DNA of 64,000 nucleotides from Berberis thunbergii (Eukaryota > Streptophyta > Magnoliopsida > Ranunculales > Berberidaceae), in assembly GCA_003290165.1 (NCBI GenBank), contig QNQO01006241.1:121415-185414 (forward strand). The letters run 5' to 3'. Below the pieces are notes generated by a model. That model was not told the DNA's origin and ran no database searches. It saw only the letters and a list, made by a program, of their open reading frames with translations. Shown here piece by piece: positions 11,876-23,699 of the stretch. The position numbers and the translations under genes are program-made. The stretch's first letter is position 1. Each line of letters begins with the position of its first letter.

Positions 11876-13300
11876 GTGGATCAGCTCATAGCCCAGATGG
11901 ATCATCTGATTAAAGTTGTGGACAAACTTACCCAGGAGCATGCTCAATCTACCAACCATGTCCAGACACCACCTCAACAAAACTCTGCTAACCATGTCCG
12001 AGAAAACAATGAAGTTCCAAAAGAACTTCAACAAGTGAATTTTGAAGGCAACAAACCACTAGAAGATGGCCTCCAAAGTGATGAAATCCCTACACAAGTT
12101 CCATGTAAGATTGGAGTTACATATCCTAACGTGCTGTATGAATTGGCCATATCGCCATTTTCTTACACACTCATGAGGACTCTTCTACCAAAGAAGTTCA
12201 CTCCCCCAAAGTTCTAAGCATATGATGGCACTACTAATCCGATAGACCATCTACAACACTTCTACCACATGATGACATTAAAAGAAAACACAGAGTCCAT
12301 TCTATGTTGAACATTTTTGACTAGTTTCACTTCCACAGCGATGAGTTGGTTCAACATTCTACCACCTAGATCAACAGACTCCTTCTAAGCATTAGTCACT
12401 GCCTTCATCACAAGGTTCGTTGCCAGCCAGCGGATGAGAAAGGAGCCACATTACTTACTCCACATCAAGCAAAAGCCATAAAAAAGCCATAAGGGTATGT
12501 CACTCGTTTTACTGACGAGTTGACTATGATCGATGGTTGCAGCGACAACATGGCAATTGCCACTTTCACTTTCAGATTAAAGAGAAGACCAATTTACAAC
12601 TCTCTGAACTTAGACCCTCCAAAAATATGACAACCTTGTTGAAGACCGCTCAGAAGTACATCACCCTCGAGGAGATGTTGGCTGCCAAAAAGAAAAACGA
12701 ATCCAAAAAAAAAAAAAACATTTCTCAACAAGCCGGGAGAGGAAAGAAGAATGAAGGAGAGACGACATACCTCAGGAAGAGAATGGTCAGCCGAAAAGGC
12801 ATCGGACCAACAGAAGATCCAAATTCGACCAACGAAAACCCGAAAAACTGCAATCTGCAAGATCCAGACACAAACTGGTAACGAGTGTAGTAAAGAAGAC
12901 GTATAAACCATACACGACTTCGAAAACAAATCAAGCAAGCATCCTTAAGTCCATGACGAAGTGGTAGGATATCAACTTGCCACTCAATGAGAGGAAACCC
13001 AAATGGACGAGATAAGAGCACGTATTGCTCTTTCCACAAGGATCACGAGCATGACATTGAAGACTGCTACAATTTAAAGGACGAAACTGAACATTGGATT
13101 TAAAGAGGGCGACTTGAGGAAATTGTCGGGTTGCCAGACAAGCAGTCTAAAAGAAAGAGAAGGTAGACCCCGCTGCAGGATAAAAAAACAACCCAGGGAA
13201 CTGATATATGCACTAGACGACATATCTGGAAAAATGAAGGATTTGACCGGTCAAAAAGCGATCAACAGTATCACCCTCTCGAGCTGATCTAAATCGAAGC
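11876..13300 (+). pseudogene. Decayed gag of the Tat-type element
   Basis: The first open part (11876-12217) holds a helical region and ends with LLPKKFTPPKF, the usual start of the Tat gag core. The following frame reads AYDGTTNPIDHLQHFY after a stop, then later pieces include TAFITRFVASQR-like text and SELRPSKNMTTLLKTAQKYI before lysine-rich sequence. These are hallmark segments of plant Tat gag proteins. Several stops and frameshifts break the frame, so no full Gag can be made. The C-terminal part runs to about 13300 with ELIYALDDISGKMKDLTGQK. Confidence 0.75.
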
Positions 13301-13353
13301 AGGAGAACCAGTATCATCAAAGGAGACCAAAATAGCCATTGCAACAACTCGCA

Positions 13354-13755
13354 ATGGGAGACACAAAGACGTTTGCATTTCAGGCGGAGATCAACCAATT
13401 GATCGGGTTCGAGGATTTCACTGGCAAGTGCGAGCTGGATTCCCAACAATAACTCTTTATTCACATTGTCCTCGACAAGGCCAACAACACCTTCTCCATC
13501 ATTGACAATGGAATTGAAATGAACAAATCTGGTTCGGTAAATAAATTCAGCACCATTACAAGGTATGGAACCTAGAAATTCATGGAAGCCTTGGTAGCTA
13601 CTGCTGATGTGAGCATGATTGAACAATTCGATGTTGGATTCTACTCAGCTTACCTTGTTTCCAAGAAAATCACTAATCGAAATACCTTGAAGAGCACACA
13701 CTCAAGGGTTTGATCAAGAAGCATTCTGAGTTCATTAGCTACCTCATCATGCTCG
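13354..13755 (+). pseudogene. Captured, rearranged fragment of a cytosolic HSP90 gene
   Basis: From ATG at 13354 one frame reads MGDTKTFAFQAEINQLI, the start of cytosolic HSP90. It then skips about 30 residues and continues through the ATPase domain: LFIHIVLDKANNTFSIIDNG, then [15 protein letters not shown], then [15 protein letters not shown]. Stop codons TAA and TAG interrupt it at 13450-13452 and 13573-13575. After a second deletion of roughly 50 residues another frame gives [20 protein letters not shown]. The piece lies between gag and the tandem array inside an LTR element, so it is a captured host sequence and not a functional chaperone gene. The ATP-lid glycines are changed (IEQFDVGF against the usual IGQFGVGF). 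Confidence 0.85.
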
Positions 13756-14506
13756 TACACATGACCTAAACCATAAAAGTTACGAGAGAATCGTTAAAAA
13801 GGAGATAAGTGATGGTAGGAATCACTCCCCCGGGGACACGCTTTAATGAAGAAGAAGGTCGTTACAACAATGTCCCCTTCATTACACCATTCAAGTTAAA
13901 ATCAGACACAGTTGAATGCATTCAATTCAGGTGAAACAACACCAAAGTAGACTTCAGGACAACACAAAATCAAAGTTGTCCTAAACAAGATACAAGTGAT
14001 CCTCGAATGACAAGGGAGAGCAGGAATCAACCCCCTACCAAAACTATCAGGAAGAATGACATCAACGGACATCAACCAAGCAACAATCAAATAGAAAAAA
14101 CAAAACATAGGAACTATTCACAAATGGATCCTACGTTGTGACGGAACACCCACAAGCAAGCATACAAACCAACATTCTGAACCAAAAAGTTCTAGGCAAA
14201 GGATGACACCTAAGCACTAAGAGTCAGATTAGATCCCATCTCACATTCAGTGTCGCAACTAGAAAAACAGTAATACTAGTAAAAGTCAATAGACCAAGAA
14301 TATACTGGTTGAAAGGTACAATGGGAGAACAACCAGGATTATCAATAAAATTTCGAATTCTAACCCTCTATCTTATGTTCAAACAATCAAGTTCAGTCAA
14401 GACTATGCATCTACTCGTAAAGAAACTAGCACGACCAACATATCGAGTTATGAGTAAAAGGTCAGAAAATAGAAGTCAGACGTAAACATAAAACTTCGGG
14501 TCTGAT
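13756..14506. other. Non-coding internal region of the Tat-type element
   Basis: No frame or family is recognisable between the HSP90 piece and the MITE. The composition is that of the surrounding element. A segment near 13800-13880 (AATCACTCCCCCGGGGACACG, ACAATGTCCCC) weakly resembles part of the element's LTR. Confidence 0.5.
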
Positions 14507-14911
14507 TAGGGCTGAACAAAAAACCGATCAAACAGATTAAACCGATCTAAACCGAACCGATTGGTTCGGTTTAAATTCGGTTCGGATCGGTTTCGATTTT
14601 AAAAAACTCAAAATCGAAGTGGTCGATTCAGTTTTTGGTTTCTATGTGATTTTAACCGACCAAACCGAACCGACCAAATATATATAATAAATAATATATA
14701 TTTTATATAAAAATAATACAATATGTTTAAAATAGTCGGTGGGTTCGGTTTTATTTTGGTTTTGGTTCGATTTTAGTCGGTTCTGTTCGATTCGGTTATG
14801 GTTTGCATAAATTAGAATCGGTTCGGTTTCGGATCGATTTTGTTAATGGTCGGTTCGATTTCGGTTTGAAAATTTTAAAATCGACCTTAGTCGGTTTGGT
14901 TTTTAGCCCTA
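14507..14911. mobile_element. hAT-type MITE with CGGTT-rich arms (copy A), 8-bp TSD
   Basis: The element runs from TAGGGCTGAAC to TTTTTAGCCCTA and is flanked on both sides by the direct repeat GGTCTGAT (14499-14506 and 14912-14919). The arms consist of degenerate CCGAACCGA / TCGGTTCGG motifs, so each arm is partly self-complementary and the two arms pair with each other. The core is AT-rich (TATATAATAAATAATATATA). The element is 405 bp long and non-coding. A second copy in inverted orientation lies at 55802-56204. Confidence 0.92.
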
Positions 14912-14929
14912 GGTCTGATCAACCATGAA

Positions 14930-15535
14930 GTAAACTTACTCGTAAAACATTCTGGCCCGAACAATACGTCGACCATGAAACACACTTACAAAAGTATGGA
15001 CATATAAGTCGACTTATTGGCCCAACCAATATGTCAGGCCACAAAGCACACTTATAAAAGTATGGACATATAAGTCAACTTACTTGCAAAACCTTCTGCC
15101 TGACCAATATGTCGGACCACGAAACACACTTAACAAAGTAATGACATATAGGTCGACTTACTTGCCCGACCAATATGTCGGACCATGAAGCACACTTACA
15201 AAAGTATGGACATATAAGTCGACTTACTGGCCTAACCAATATGTCGGACCATAAAGCACACTTACAAAAGTATGGACATATAAATCGACTTACTCGCAAA
15301 ACTTTCTGCCATGACAAATATGTTGGACCACAAAACATACTTAGAAAAGTATGGGCATATAAGTCGACTTACTGGCCCGACCAATATGTCAGACCAAGAA
15401 GCGCACTTACAAAAGTATGGACATATAAATCGACTTACTCGTAAAACCTTTTGGCCCAACCAATATTTCAGACCACGAAGCGTACGTACAAGTCTGGACG
15501 AATAAGTCAAACTTACTCGTAATGTTTCCTGGCCC
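14930..15535 (+). repeat. Tandem array with alternating 66-bp and 78-bp units
   Basis: The motif AAAGTATGGACATATAAGTC, followed by CGACTTACT, recurs about every 66 or 78 bp (near 14995, 15061, 15138, 15205, 15271, 15348 and 15415). Long units carry an extra segment of the type CGTAAAACCTTCTGGCC after the CTTACT box. Each unit also contains CCAATATGTCGGACCA. Because unit lengths keep the frame, long open frames on both strands pass through the array; they are by-products. Such arrays are characteristic of the 3' untranslated region of Tat elements and can seed satellite DNA. Confidence 0.9.
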
Positions 15536-15859
15536 GATTAACAAATCAGAAGAATGAAAGCTTCAAATGGCCAATAAACGAGCGCAAAGGCAGAAATACT
15601 GACAAGTCTAAACTACCAAGATACATGAAGTAAGAGTAACAGGATCAATGCACATTTATTGTGTACGATCAGTTACTGTGATTGATCCATCCAAGACAAT
15701 AAACAAATTACAACCACACAAGAAAGACATGCAAATCAGTGAGCAATAAATACAAAAAAGACAAAACGTAAGAATGTCAACAAAGAAGAACTTGTCATTC
15801 ATAACACTATTCAATTACATTTGGAGAATAAGATACAACAGTTAGAGAGGAAACAATAG

Positions 15860-18350
15860 AAGTGACCAAAGCATCACTAGCAGGAACACTCAAAGGAGGA
15901 TGGACAATGACATCAACAACAGGAGGAGACAAAACTTTCTCTTCAACAAAGACAAATAATGGGGCAGGATCGGAAGGAGGAGGAGATGGTGGTTCTTCAT
16001 CAACCGAATAACCTGACGGATTTGTAACACATTCTTCGTTGTCATCATTCTCGAAAACCTAGTCGATCAACCCACATTATCTAGTCAAATCGAGACCATG
16101 CCCTCCATGCAATCGAGAAGATCGATTCGACCATCAATGACTATTCTCCAATCCGCGGCTTCCGTGATCTTCATTTTGTCCTTGATTGATGCAAGCTCAA
16201 TCTTGGTTGAAATGAGTTTTCCTTTAACAGTGGTTAGCATTGCGGAAGCATCCGACTCAACATCAGCGAGCACAATCGTTAATTGCACCACCCGTTCCTT
16301 AGCAACCTTATGATTGACAGAGTGCTCAATGACAGAATGCATGGCCTCATCATGATCGGCCTTCTCAAAAGACATCTCCCTTTCTACAACCTCAAGTCTG
16401 TCATGGACACCATTCAACTGAATCCTCAAAGCATTAAGTTCAATAGCAAACTTGTCCCGCACAGCCTCAACCTCCCTCAAAGAAGCCCGATTAGTCTCAA
16501 TTGCCTTCTTCTTCTTGCATAATGAGCTTTCAATACGTCCAACTAACGAAGAATGTGAGAAAACACCAGTAACTTCCCTACCATCCTCTTCTCAATAACG
16601 ACCACCTGACCACGTGCAGCTTGATAATCCAACCCCATCACCCCAACATAAGTGAGGTGATTCATCCCTTCCATCATGTGCTTAAGGTCGTGGTCGAGAT
16701 GACTACTGGGCTCCTGCGCAGGCATTGGAGCCATTTCCACCAACCGCCTATACTATTCGTTGATCAAATTGTGTGCACTATCATGCACATCAATCTCGTT
16801 AAACCAATTAAACTTGCCAACTGACTTAATATAGATGTCTTCCGAGTTGGGCTCATTCCAACCAATCAGTGGATGAAGAACTTGGAATCAAAGAGTACTG
16901 AAGCTTCACCCCAACAGCCGGAAGAAGGGTCGGTGTAGTAGTGATTGCCTTTTCTTTACAAAGTTTTAGTGGCAAAAGAAGGGGAAACAGTAGTGGCAGG
17001 AAACAACAACAACAACAACAACAGAAATGTGATGAGCAGGAGGAGTAAGAATCATCAACACAAGTAAGAGAAGAATCAAGAGGAGCCTTAGAACTTTGAC
17101 CATGATCAACAACCTCTTATTTGCACAATAGGTTAAAGTCGAAGTCAACTAGGGTCTTCATCGTATTCGGATCCTTTGATTGCTCCACAACAAGCTGAAG
17201 CATCTTATTGTAGATGACCCAAGGGTCATCATTGGACCACTCGACAAAGTCAGACAAACCACGAGTAGAAATGAGCATTTTCTCACTCTCGTCCAATGGA
17301 CAAATCACCTCCTTTCTACTAATCTCCAAAGCTTGATTTATCTCCTCAACCTTTTCAAAGGATAACCGACCCTCTTCCCTATCCTCCTTACCAGACAACC
17401 TCGGACGAGGAGTAGTCCGAGTAGTACCATGAGAGGCACTAACAAACAACTTCTTCTTGGGAACACGGCCAGGGATTATCACCACTTGCTTCGATGGGCT
17501 AGCGGGCCTAGGAAACTTTATTTTTTAGTAGCCGAACTAGCACCACCAATGCTAACATGAGCATTGAGATCCGTAACCGTTTTATTGGAGCCCACTTTTT
17601 CATCAGTGCTAGCATCACTAACACCAACAGGATTAGTGTGAACAACGATCTCAACATCCCGAGCTACAATAAGCACCGCCAGTTTTGCCTCATTCATAGT
17701 GTTCAAGACACTACGCTCCATAGTCTCCACAGAAAGGAACGTTGTTGAAAAGTGGTCACTGATCCCTTGTTCCTCTGCAGAAAAGTGCAAATCTTTTCAC
17801 TTCTTAGGGACTCAGAACAACCTCATAGTCAATCGGCCCTGCAACTTAAAGTAGCCAGAGTTGATGGAAGAATAAAACCAAAACCTCGACTAGCTCCTGT
17901 AATCATCATTAAGTTTTTCAAAACAGGCGGGGAAACGGAGAAAATAAATATTATTATTGCCCACAACAAGCCCCACCACGGAATGCAAAATCCTAACAGT
18001 TAAAGGAAAGCCATACGAAATGGCTCTCACACAAGTACAAACCAGCACCTTCCAGCCATTGGGACCCATCTGAGCAGGAACAATGCCAAAAAAATGCAGA
18101 TAATCCCAAACGATATCTTGAATCGAAAATCTAAGACCTGACTAAAACATACACGGATAAAGCGCAATGTAGGCAGGTCGTGGATGACAAGGACTATCAT
18201 TATGCCTAGTAAGAACAATCTCAAGGTCCAATGGCAACGAATACTCAAAACGAACACTCATTAACATCGCTTGCGATATCTTCTTAGGCGAGAAGAACTC
18301 CTCACATACGTTGAACGCCTCACCATCTAGTATATTGTTAGTAGATATGG
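15860..18350 (-). pseudogene. Antisense ORF of the Tat-type element (PF04195-like, then coiled coil)
   Basis: Reading the minus strand from about 18340, frames give RFEYSLPLDLEIVL, then GLRFSIQDIVWDYLHFFGI, then VPAQMGPNGWKVL. This F-x(n)-FGI-x-P-A-Q-x-x-P-N-G-W pattern matches the plant 'putative gypsy type transposon' domain (PF04195). Next come pieces at 17790-17518 and 17485-17117 with acidic and serine-rich sequence. Finally a heptad-rich coiled coil at 16480-16085 contains EVEAVRDKFAIELNALRIQL. Stops and shifts interrupt it. Extra antisense ORFs upstream of the 3' LTR are a known feature of Tat-lineage elements; their role is not known. Confidence 0.7.
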
Positions 18351-18673
18351 GAAAGGAATTGCAAATAAAATAAAGCGAAGAAGAAGGGAAAAAGTAAACT
18401 CTGATTTCAAAGATAGCGTAAAAAGAAAATCAAACCATCATGCCCCATTTTATAAAGCCGAGCAATGAAGAGACTACTAATAGAATGTCATGCGAGACAT
18501 AATGGCTGCATGAAATCCCCAAAAAGCACAAAAATGAACGGACATGAGATATCTAAATAGAACTGCATCGAAAGCTGCTAACATTAAATGTACTATAATG
18601 ATGAAATCGAAAGTCCAACCGTCGTAGATTTAGTGGCCACGTCAGCATACCCACTAACTAAAGGGGGAGTAGC

Positions 18674-19201
18674 TGCTGATACATCAAATTGACTATCATG
18701 ACGACATGTGGCAAAGATAATTTATCATGAGGACCACGTATTTCAAATTAGGCCCGACTCACAAAGCCCAAAAAGGCATATTCAGATCCAGTTTCCAAAG
18801 CCCTTCAAAACAAATCATAGTCAGAGGCCCAAATCCAGGCCCAACAAATCTCTCCCTTAAAGAAGAGGAACATTACAGAGAAAAAGAGTTGTGGTGAGAG
18901 TTACTCCCCCCAAGGACTTATCTCCATAAAAGAGAAGACTGTTACAGAGAACGCCACCCCTCATTAAGCCTCGTATGCTTAAGTCACGAAGAGAATTAAT
19001 AACAACCACTATATAAGGTAAAGGGAACATTCGACTAAAATATGAAAATTTTAACTTAGTTTTATCTAGATTAATTTCCATCTCCAACAGATTTACTGAC
19101 TTAAGCATCGGAGTGCCTTCGGCCACCAAACAGGTGGTCTTTGTCAATCTAACCTTTGTTTTGTAGGTCGGACTGACAGGAGATCAAATTTGGATGCATC
19201 A
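18674..19201 (+). repeat. 3' LTR of the Tat-type element
   Basis: It starts TGCTGATACATCAAAT directly after the purine tract and ends TGGATGCATCA. A TATATAA at about 19010 corresponds to the 5' LTR TATA box. It matches the 5' LTR at 11060-11591 with many point changes and a few small indels. Confidence 0.85.
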
Positions 19202-20060
19202 CATAGACTTGGTAAGTTTCATGGTCATGGCATAGGCTATGCACACCAACACACAATGCACTCGTTGTTTGTCAGACAAAAGCATAATGTAAATGTTTGA
19301 ACACTAGGACATTTGAGAGACATTGAGAATGGGAGAAAAAGAATATATGAAGATGATTCGATGATTGGGGGAGAAAGGTTGTGGAGAAATTCGAGAAGAA
19401 TAATGTTGTACAAGAACTAAAAAGGAATTTGGGATAAAAGGTAAGTGAAAGGGGTTAGAAATGGGGATTGAGTACAGACATGGCAATAGGTCCGGATTGG
19501 TGTTGTCATTGTAGGTTGACTAGTTACACATCTAAAATTAAACTTAACTATGACATGGATTATATGAATAAAATCTGACAACTAACCAAATCTAATCAAA
19601 ATGAGCGGACATGGGTTTTTAAAAATATATAAATTGAACAACGGTAGAATAATAATTGCTAAGTAACTTTTGAAGGGACATCTTTCATCCATAAATTGTG
19701 TTCTCAGTAAGTGAAAGGAGGTGCGAAGTTCTATTGGAGATAAGCTAGGAGTAGAATTGTATCGACTGAGAGCTTCCTTGTCTATCTTTCCATTTCCAAT
19801 CATTTTCATCACCATTGTGAATCACTCCTTGAAGATGTTTTAGCAATTGGATTAACATAGGAACTTTATTATCTCTAGTACCTATTCTTAAAGTCAATTC
19901 CCAATTCCCTAAATTTTTGTCCATCCCCAAGAAAATTTGGGAAATGAACCATGAATTAAGTTTTCAGGGGTAGTTGTCAAGCCAATTGCGTCTTTCCAAA
20001 AATCAATTCTATTAAGTGTGAGTGAGGGACAAATGAATTTTCCTTTTCAAAAGTCGGTAG
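19202..20060. other. Intergenic between two gypsy elements
   Basis: Nothing recognised except a LINE fragment on the minus strand (19690-19940). Confidence 0.5.
19690..19940 (-). pseudogene. LINE ORF2 fragment
   Basis: The minus strand encodes GNWELTLRIGTRDNKVPML, then IQLLKHLQGV and DENDWKWKDRQGS. This is the segment just upstream of the zinc-binding zf-RVT region in plant L1-type ORF2 (pattern W-x-L-x-x-R-R ... L-x-x-L-L ... D-x-W-x-W-x-x-D-x-S-G). It is short, isolated and 5'-truncated. Confidence 0.55.
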
Positions 20061-22204
20061 TTAAATTTAATTTTCATTTAAAAAAAAGGATTTTGGAGGG
20101 TGAGGTATACGCAGGTTTTGGTGGGGACACATAGCCACCCACACATTAAAATAAAACTTCCCCCTTTCTCTTCTTCTTCTTCCTTTTTCTTCTTGCAATG
20201 CGTGTTCTTCCCCCGTGACAATCATTCTTCTCCGGTGTGCAATCACGTCGTTTGCTGATTTCTCCCCCTAAATCTCAACCTTTTTTTCTCGTTTTTCCCT
20301 TTTTTCTCATTTTTCTTCCTCTTTCTCCCTCTCCTTCTTGCTCGAATTTTTCCGCTTTCAAAACAGAAAATTAGGTTGTGGGCTTGATCGGAGATGTCGT
20401 TGTCGATGCAAGCAATGTTGCTCTAATCAGCCTCTTAGATGGTGGCTGGGCGTCATTTGGAACTTGTAAACCCCATATGCAAGGGTGGTTTCAAGGTTGG
20501 CTGAAATTTCTAAGAAAAATCAGTGTGCATGTCCGTTAGGAAGGTTCTCCAACGTAAATTCGAGCTTTGATCGCGTGGGTGAGTTGCGATTCGTGATTCC
20601 AATTGTTCTTGGACCTATTTCCGGCTTGTTGTGCCGTTCGAAGGCGATCTGACCGGAGTAAGGTGGTTTTTGGTGAGTTCTCGCCGGATTTTGGGCCTAG
20701 ATGTTGTGTTTTCGAGTTTGCTTGGTATTACACAGTTGGATTATTGTTTTGGTTTAATAACCTTATTTTTAATTGCAAAATTGTATTGACTCAGAAATAA
20801 AATTAGTTAATATGGCCTATGTCAGAAGTTCGTGTGCTTAACCGTAAATTGTCGAGTCTTGAACTTATATGCGTGTTCGACTCGAGGGACTTTATTGTTG
20901 TGAATTGGGTCATGTTGAGACTCTAGTGTAGTCGTGGATTTATGAGAATTGCCTAGCTTATTATTGTTACACGTTAGTTACATTAGATTCTATATAGACT
21001 CGTAGTACATGCATGCTGATATTATTGTAAGTGTCTTTACCCCGCTGTAATGCCTGTTGTGTCGATGCTTAGGAGCTTGCTCGCATCGTGAGTTTGGTGG
21101 TGCTTGAGATGACTCACACCTATAGACATTGAGGACGCTATTGTATGTGGCAAGTTTGCTGAGGTACGCTGAGCTCCCGCATGCATTTGCCACTAGAGAG
21201 TGCAGTAGGATGGGTCCCGGAGAACGTGCTTCACAGATTACTCGCTTTCCCTTCCAGCGCGCTTGAGTTTGATTTGTGTTAGGTTGGTCATGTTAGGCCA
21301 GTCGTTCGGAATGTTTGAGTTTGTATCTGAGCATATGGCACCCCATTAGGATACAAATAAGCCCGAAGTGGTACTGGTGCATGTTGTGGGATGTGTCTGG
21401 GTGAGACACATTCATAGGGTATGCACATACATATGATATGAGACACTTACATAGATATTTTTTAAGGTTTCGATTTGATGGCCATACTTAGGAGGCTATT
21501 TAGGATTACAATAGTGTTTTTGCCTTCATCACTTGATTTTTACCGTGTTTGAATCACCTGTAGTGACCGGCATATCTCATAAACTTGTAGTTATTGTTGA
21601 ATTTGAAATGGTTGTGTTGGTACTTGAACTTAGAAATATTATCCTTAGAGACACGGTGCGATTCAGACTTTAGAACTTTTATAGGGACACCTCTTCCATG
21701 TTATGGATCATGTATTTAGGATTACTCACTTATTCATTATTGTGTGGCATGGATTTCTTCTTTATATTGTTTTGTTATTTGTATTTAGTTCACTTGGGCT
21801 AGCTAGCTTTGTGCTTTACTGACCCTACAAGGGGCATGCTTCTATTGGAGTGCATGCAGTGTTGGCGTTCCTATTGATCGTGGCGCTTAGGACTAATTTC
21901 CAACTGTAGACTTGTTTTGTGCTGTTTAGTCATTTCCACCCCTTATGGGTATGTTTTGCTTCCTTTGTATTACCTTGTTAAATACTAGATGTTTGTATAT
22001 ATTAGTTTTGTCGCTATTACTCTGGCAAGGCGAATTGAATACTTTTTATTTTGTTCAAATTTATCGTAGTTGTTATTTTCATTTGATTCTCGTTTCAAGA
22101 ATATGTTATATTATGATGTTGTGTCTAGTTACGATCCGCCTGTATTACTGGTTTAGTTCACACATCGCCATGTTGCAATTTTTGTGGTGGGTCGGGGCGT
22201 GACT
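20061..22204 (+). repeat. 5' LTR of the Tekay-type element (start lost)
   Basis: It matches 27100-29298 from the ATTTAATTTTC/GTTTAAAAAAAAGG region to the end GGTCGGGGCGTGAC. The first part of the LTR seen at 27002-27098 is missing or unrecognisable, and the last bases are ACT where ACA is expected. Confidence 0.85.
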
Positions 22205-22209
22205 GAGCT

Positions 22210-22222
22210 TGGTATAAGAGCC
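22210..22222 (+). other. Primer-binding site of the Tekay-type element
   Basis: TGGTATAAGAGCC lies 6 nt after the LTR and differs by one base from TGGTATCAGAGCC, the complement of the plant initiator tRNA-Met 3' end. Confidence 0.8.
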
Positions 22223-22353
22223 ATTGTTTACCAGTTCACATAGAACATCATCGTATGATACTTTCTTGAGTGAATTGGGTAGAGGAGTTAGGAGTTTTGT
22301 TGTGTTGTTTGATGTATTGTATGTGTGTTTTCTTTTGAGCAGAGAGAGTGGTG

Positions 22354-23460
22354 ATGACGCGTGGTAAGAAAACCCAAGGTGAGGGATCAGGCACTACTGA
22401 AGGGGTGCCTCTCAAGCTTTCATGGAAATGATGACACAGTGGGCACAAAATATGAGATAGGGAAATCAATCAAAGGATCCGTTTACTTGTCGTAACAAAA
22501 ATTTCATCAGCTTGGGGCGGTGAAAGATTTGATGGTAAGGTAGAGATCATATTTGAGAGGATGGTGTTGACACCTATACAACGTACCGAGTTAGCAGCAC
22601 ACCAGTTTGATGGAGAGGTTATGTATTGATGGGGTTAAGTGAGGCAGGGTCGAGATGTGTCAGAGATGCAGTGAGATACATTTTGTGAGGTGTTTGATTA
22701 GCATTTTGTTCCTGATTCTGCCAGAGCTGAGATAGTGGACAAGTTTCTACACTTACAACAGGGATCTAGACCTGTTTCAGAATACTTAGCCGAGTTTACA
22801 CAGTTGAGTCATTATGCAACTTGTTTCATAGATACTACAGAGAAGAAGAACGTGAAATTTTTGAGTGGTTTGAACTCGTTCCTAAATAAACAATTGATGG
22901 TGATGATCGATCGTCATTTTGAGAGATTAGTGGACGTCACTTTGAGTCAAGAGCGAGTTGACGCTGAGTGTAGGCAAGAGACTTTAGTTCGACGGGCTAG
23001 AGGTTCAGAGCACAGTCAATGGTTTGGCCAAGGAAGCCAGATAGCTGATCAAGCACAACAGCCAGAGCGTGTCGTTGTTCAGCAGAGAGACCCTGGTAGA
23101 GGGGGACCAGTTTGGACTGGCAGAGACCACAGAGGTGACAGGCCTTCCCGAGGATATCATGGACAGCAGCAGCAACAGAGACAACCTATGAGGGGTGGTC
23201 AGACAGAACCAAAAGCGGTTGTTTAACTTGTGGTTAGGATGGACACTTAGCCCGTGATTGTCCCAGAGGTTAGACAAATCGACGGGAACATGTTGTTTGT
23301 TATACTTGTAGGCAACCAAGGAACTTTGCCAAAGCTTTTCCTTGGAGTATGGAAGTACCAACACAGCAGAGGGCGCCTTAGAGACAAATAGCACATGCGC
23401 CTGGAGTTGGTCAGAGAATCCCTTTCCTAGCACTGCTTGTTCACCTCGCAGCTATTCCCG
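22354..23460 (+). pseudogene. Decayed gag of the Tekay-type element
   Basis: The frame probably began at ATGACGCGTGGTAAG (22354). Recognisable retrotransposon gag text starts with DKFLHLQQGSRPVSEYLAEF and continues with NVKFLSGL and LSQERVDAE to the glutamine-rich linker near 23180. The zinc knuckle follows as LTCG...DGHLARDCP with a stop between, then a second cysteine cluster near 23300. Stops and frameshifts break both halves. Confidence 0.8.
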
Positions 23461-23699
23461 GTTAGGGAAATGTTGAGGGTGTGTTATTATATTTTTTGTT
23501 TTAGTTGTGTGTGTTAGATATAGTAGGATATGTGTTACATGCATTTTGCGTAGGAAAAATTGTATGTTAGTGTGTTGTTATGTGACTCAGGATATATGTG
23601 TTGTGTGCCAAGTTTTGTGCATTATTCATCGTGTTCCCAAATGAGGGATTTTTTTATACAAGAGCATCTAGGTCTTTTATTTCTAGACAGTTAGTTGTT

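Larger units (their letters stand above)
11060..19201 (+). mobile_element. Pol-less Tat-type Ty3/gypsy element with gag, captured HSP90, tandem repeats and antisense ORF
   Basis: Two LTRs of about 530 bp bound an internal region of 7 kb. In order it holds decayed gag (11876-13300), HSP90 pieces (13354-13755), a MITE (14507-14911), a tandem array (14930-15535) and an antisense ORF (15860-18350). A purine tract AAAGGGGGAG lies at 18660-18669. No protease, reverse transcriptase or integrase could be found, so it must have depended on a helper. Five-bp flanks (CCAAG and CATAG) match at only three positions, consistent with age. Tat-lineage elements are known for extra, often antisense, ORFs and for tandem repeats in the 3' untranslated region; both are present here. 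Confidence 0.85.

Noticed and set aside
13354..13755. Possible functional HSP90 gene
   Set aside because: It covers only parts of the N-terminal domain, has two internal deletions and two in-frame stops, and lies within an LTR element.
15075..15510. Several long open frames on both strands
   Set aside because: They run through the 66/78-bp tandem array, whose unit lengths are multiples of three, so frames stay open by repetition and encode only the repeat.
14930..15535. CRISPR-like alternation of repeat and spacer
   Set aside because: The units are diverged tandem repeats without unique spacers, inside a plant retroelement.
20603..20800. Open frames in the long gypsy LTRs (also near 27600 and 55030)
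   Set aside because: They recur in all three LTR copies at the same relative place without an ATG-started conserved protein; they are LTR sequence.
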